Below are positions 61,925-64,000 of a stretch of DNA of 64,000 nucleotides, one piece after another. The notes beneath the pieces are model-generated. The model was not told where the DNA came from. It did no database searches and saw only the letters and a program-made list of their open reading frames with translations. This DNA is from Nannocystis pusilla (GTDB taxonomy: Bacteria; Myxococcota_A; Polyangia; Nannocystales; Nannocystaceae), in assembly GCF_020073745.1 (NCBI RefSeq), contig NZ_JAIRAU010000001.1, positions 248,001-312,000 on the forward strand, written 5' to 3'. The position numbers and the translations under genes were made by a program. Every line of letters starts with the position of its first letter. Positions within the stretch are counted from its first letter, which is position 1.

Positions 61925-63538
61925 CTACGATGATATGAGGCGGGTCCGCTCGACCGAAAGCGCGGTCTTCACTCTGGCGAATTCGCGAGCGACCGCGGCC
62001 AACTCGTCGCTCGCGCCCTGCCCCGCGCAGGCGGCGGCATAGAGCGACTGACACCGTTCTGCCAGCAATCGCGCGCCGAACCCGGCCGAGCTGCCCTTCA
62101 GGCGGTGGGCCAATTGGGCCACCCGGGCGATGTCCCGGCGCTCGGCGGCCTCGTGCATGGCGTCGAGGTCGCGCGCGGCCTCGCGGAGGTACACGTCGAT
62201 GAGGCCCGGCACGAACGCGGGGTCTTCGGCCGTGACGTAGCCGCGGATCACCGCCAGGTCGATGGCCTGCGAGCGCTCGGCGGCGACGCGCGCGATGGTG
62301 GCGCGCAGCGTCTCGAGCTTGACCGGCTTGATCAGGATCGCATCGATGCCGGCGCCCTTGCAGCGGCCGAGCACGTCGACCTCGGTGTGACCGGTGAGCG
62401 CGATCAGGGCGACGTCGCCGCGCACGTCGCGGATCTGCCGCGCAGCCCCGGGGCCGTCGAGCTCGGGCAGCTGGACGTCGAGGATGACGGCCACGTACGG
62501 CCGCGCGAGCGCGCCGGCGACCGCGGCCGCGCCGTCGGCCACGCCGTCGACCGCGTAGCCGCCGCGGCGCAAGGCGGTCACCAGCAGCTCGCGACCCGCG
62601 CTGTCGTCGTCGGCGACCAGCACGCGCGGGCGCGTGTCGGCGGCGGCCTCGGCCTCGGCCGCGGGGGCGGCGGCGAGCGGCATGCTCAGCTCGAAGCGGA
62701 AGGTCGTGCCGACGCCGGGCTCGCTGTCGACGTCGAGGCGACCGCCGAGCGCCTCGACGAGCTGCTTGCAGATCGACAGGCCGAGTCCGGTGCCCTCGAG
62801 CGAGAGGTCGCCGACGCGGGCGAACTCGACGAACAACTTGTCGAGCGCGTCGGGAGCGATGCCGACGCCGGTGTCGCCGACGGCGACGGCGAGCCGCGCC
62901 ACGCCGCCCTCGACGCGGGCGCTCGCGCGCAGCTCGACGTGGCCCTGGCGGGTGAACTTGATCGAGTTGCCGATCAGGTTGATGACGATCTGGCGCAGGC
63001 GCAGGCGATCGCCGCGCAGCCGCGGCGGCAGGTCGGGCGCCAGCGCGGCCCGCAGCTCGAGGCCCCGCTTGCGCGCGCTCGGGCCGAGCAGGTCGACCAG
63101 CTGCTCGAGCGTGGCCCGCGGCGAGAATTCGTCGGCGCGCGGCGAGGGCCGCTTGCCGTCGATCTGCGCCGTCTCGACCAGGCCGTCGATGAGGAGCAGC
63201 AGGTCCTCCGACGAGCCGCGCAGGGTGTTCAGGTGCTGCTGGCGCTGCTCGAGCGGCAGGCTGTGATCGTCGAGCAGCGCCAGCAGGCTCATGATCGCCT
63301 GCATCGGCGTGCGCAGCTCGTGGCTGACGTGGGCGACCATGCGCGCCCGCAGCTCGGCGGTCTCGTGGGCGGCCTCGCCGCGCTCGCGCAGCGAGTTGTT
63401 GTCGGCCACCAGCCGGGCCACCTCGGCGCGGGCGGCCGCGTCGCGCCGGCGACCGCCGGTGATCACGAGGACCAGCGCGGTCGCGAGCGCGAGGACGAGG
63501 ACGACGGCGACGAGCAGGGCGACGGCGGTGGCGCTCAA
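61925..63538 (-). CDS. Hybrid sensor histidine kinase with receiver and Hpt domains
   Basis: A 537-residue membrane protein. One N-terminal helix (about 5-27, ALLVAVVLVLALATALVLVI) precedes a short coiled linker and HisKA (AHVSHELRTPMQAIMSLLAL, His73), an HATPase domain (NLIGNSIKFTRQG, GDTGVGIAPDAL, GTGLGLSICKQ), a receiver domain (VLVADDDSAG, phospho-Asp in VILDVQLPELDG, Lys in ILIKPVKLE) and a C-terminal Hpt domain (AQLAHRLKGSSAGFG, phospho-His). This is a complete His-Asp-His phosphorelay in one chain. The TTG start at 63538 overlaps the stop of the upstream cyclase gene (TTGA), so the two are probably one signalling unit. Confidence 0.9.
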   Translation of the reverse strand: MSATAVALLVAVVLVLALATALVLVITGGRRRDAAARAEVARLVADNNSLRERGEAAHETAELRARMVAHVSHELRTPMQAIMSLLALLDDHSLPLEQRQQHLNTLRGSSEDLLLLIDGLVETAQIDGKRPSPRADEFSPRATLEQLVDLLGPSARKRGLELRAALAPDLPPRLRGDRLRLRQIVINLIGNSIKFTRQGHVELRASARVEGGVARLAVAVGDTGVGIAPDALDKLFVEFARVGDLSLEGTGLGLSICKQLVEALGGRLDVDSEPGVGTTFRFELSMPLAAAPAAEAEAAADTRPRVLVADDDSAGRELLVTALRRGGYAVDGVADGAAAVAGALARPYVAVILDVQLPELDGPGAARQIRDVRGDVALIALTGHTEVDVLGRCKGAGIDAILIKPVKLETLRATIARVAAERSQAIDLAVIRGYVTAEDPAFVPGLIDVYLREAARDLDAMHEAAERRDIARVAQLAHRLKGSSAGFGARLLAERCQSLYAAACAGQGASDELAAVAREFARVKTALSVERTRLISS

Positions 63539-64000
63539 TTCGCGCCCCCGACGACGACGAAGATCTCGGCCTCGCCCTTGCCCTTGATCTCGCTGCGGCC
63601 GAGGCTCTCGGTCGTGTAGTCGGGCTCGACCTGGCGCCGCGCCGCCGCGCTGATGCACACCTGACCGACGCGGGCGTTTTGTTCGATGCGCTGGGCGGTG
63701 TTGACGGTGTCGCCCCAGATGTCGAACAAGTACTGCCGCGTGCCGACCACGCCGCCGACGACCGGGCCGACGTGGATGCCGATCCGCAGGTTCCAGTGGG
63801 GCGACAGGTCGGCGCTGGCGGCCAGGATGGCGCGGCCGAATTGCACGCAGCGCAGCGCGGGGCGCTCGTCGACGGTCGTGAACAGGCCGGCGGCGCCCAT
63901 GAAGGAGTCGCCGATCGTCTTGATCTTCTGCACCCCGAACTCGAGCGCGAGCTGCTCGAAGCGGGTGAACAGGTCCTGCAGGCTGACGAGCACCTCCTCG
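63535..64000 (-). CDS. Class III adenylate/guanylate cyclase, C-terminal part (runs off window)
   Basis: The last 154 residues of a nucleotide cyclase; the N-terminus lies beyond the window. The visible domain has FGVQKIKTIGDSFMGAAGL (KxxGDxxMA metal/substrate hairpin), LRIGIHVGPVVGGVVG and DIWGDTVNTAQRIEQNA (NxAxR region), typical of class III cyclases. It ends DYTTESLGRSEIKGKGEAEI. Catalytic Asp of GDS is intact; the first metal Asp is off the window. The stop overlaps the TTG of the hybrid kinase gene, so gene order is cyclase then kinase. Confidence 0.85.
   Translation of the reverse strand, partial: EEVLVSLQDLFTRFEQLALEFGVQKIKTIGDSFMGAAGLFTTVDERPALRCVQFGRAILAASADLSPHWNLRIGIHVGPVVGGVVGTRQYLFDIWGDTVNTAQRIEQNARVGQVCISAAARRQVEPDYTTESLGRSEIKGKGEAEIFVVVGGAN

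Overview
The window looks like chromosome from a high-GC, predatory-type myxobacterium (Myxococcota). A relative of Nannocystis is my best guess. The basis is very high G+C, many lipoproteins with long Thr/Ser/Gly-rich linkers behind a lipobox, a MYXO-CTERM-type C-terminus on a multihaem cytochrome, a membrane Ser/Thr kinase with TPRs, FG-GAP, vWA and choice-of-anchor-like surface proteins, and many two-component genes. I saw no rRNA, tRNA, CRISPR array, IS element or phage gene. No database search was run, so family names rest on motifs read by eye.

Layout. 0-0.65 kb: tail of an acyl-CoA ligase and a kinase remnant. 0.65-3.1 kb: FG-GAP/CARDB-like lipoprotein. 3.25-10.7 kb: a compact minus-strand block of five genes (membrane Ser/Thr kinase, Hsp90-type ATPase, Lys-rich coiled-coil protein, retropepsin-like protease, large TPR protein). 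10.9-14.6 kb: ApbE lipoprotein and a methyltransferase with a giant disordered tail. 14.6-17.7 kb: Ig-like lipoprotein and aminopeptidase P. 18.2-22.3 kb (plus): GT-C glycosyltransferase, class II aldolase, YciO-type protein, orphan DNA methyltransferase. 22.5-32.3 kb: mostly lipoproteins, including a ferritin-like protein, a WDG-repeat propeller, a degenerate caspase-like/thioredoxin/HEAT fusion, a double cyclase-like protein, a CxxCH protein and a DUF2807 protein. 32.4-37.2 kb: HDAC-like deacetylase, adenosine deaminase and hypoxanthine phosphoribosyltransferase (purine salvage), and a coupled TPR pair. 37.5-43 kb: esterase, zinc peptidase-like lipoprotein, DUF3516 helicase. 43.1-47.7 kb: H-NOX sensor with its histidine kinase, then two transporters. 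48-54.2 kb: MarR regulator, a coupled pair of envelope proteins, and a response regulator beside a two-gene remnant resembling the soluble arm of formate hydrogenlyase/Complex I. 55-64 kb: pentahaem cytochrome, several lipoproteins, two vWA paralogues, a hybrid histidine kinase and a cyclase running off the end.

The most unusual signal is not a gene. A palindrome, TGTCC-N4-GGACA, occurs in eight exact copies plus several near copies in this 64 kb, in coding and non-coding DNA and in different reading frames. About 0.06 would be expected by chance at 70% GC. In coding regions it usually falls in linkers. The best candidate for an undescribed protein system is the five-gene kinase/Hsp90/retropepsin/TPR block.
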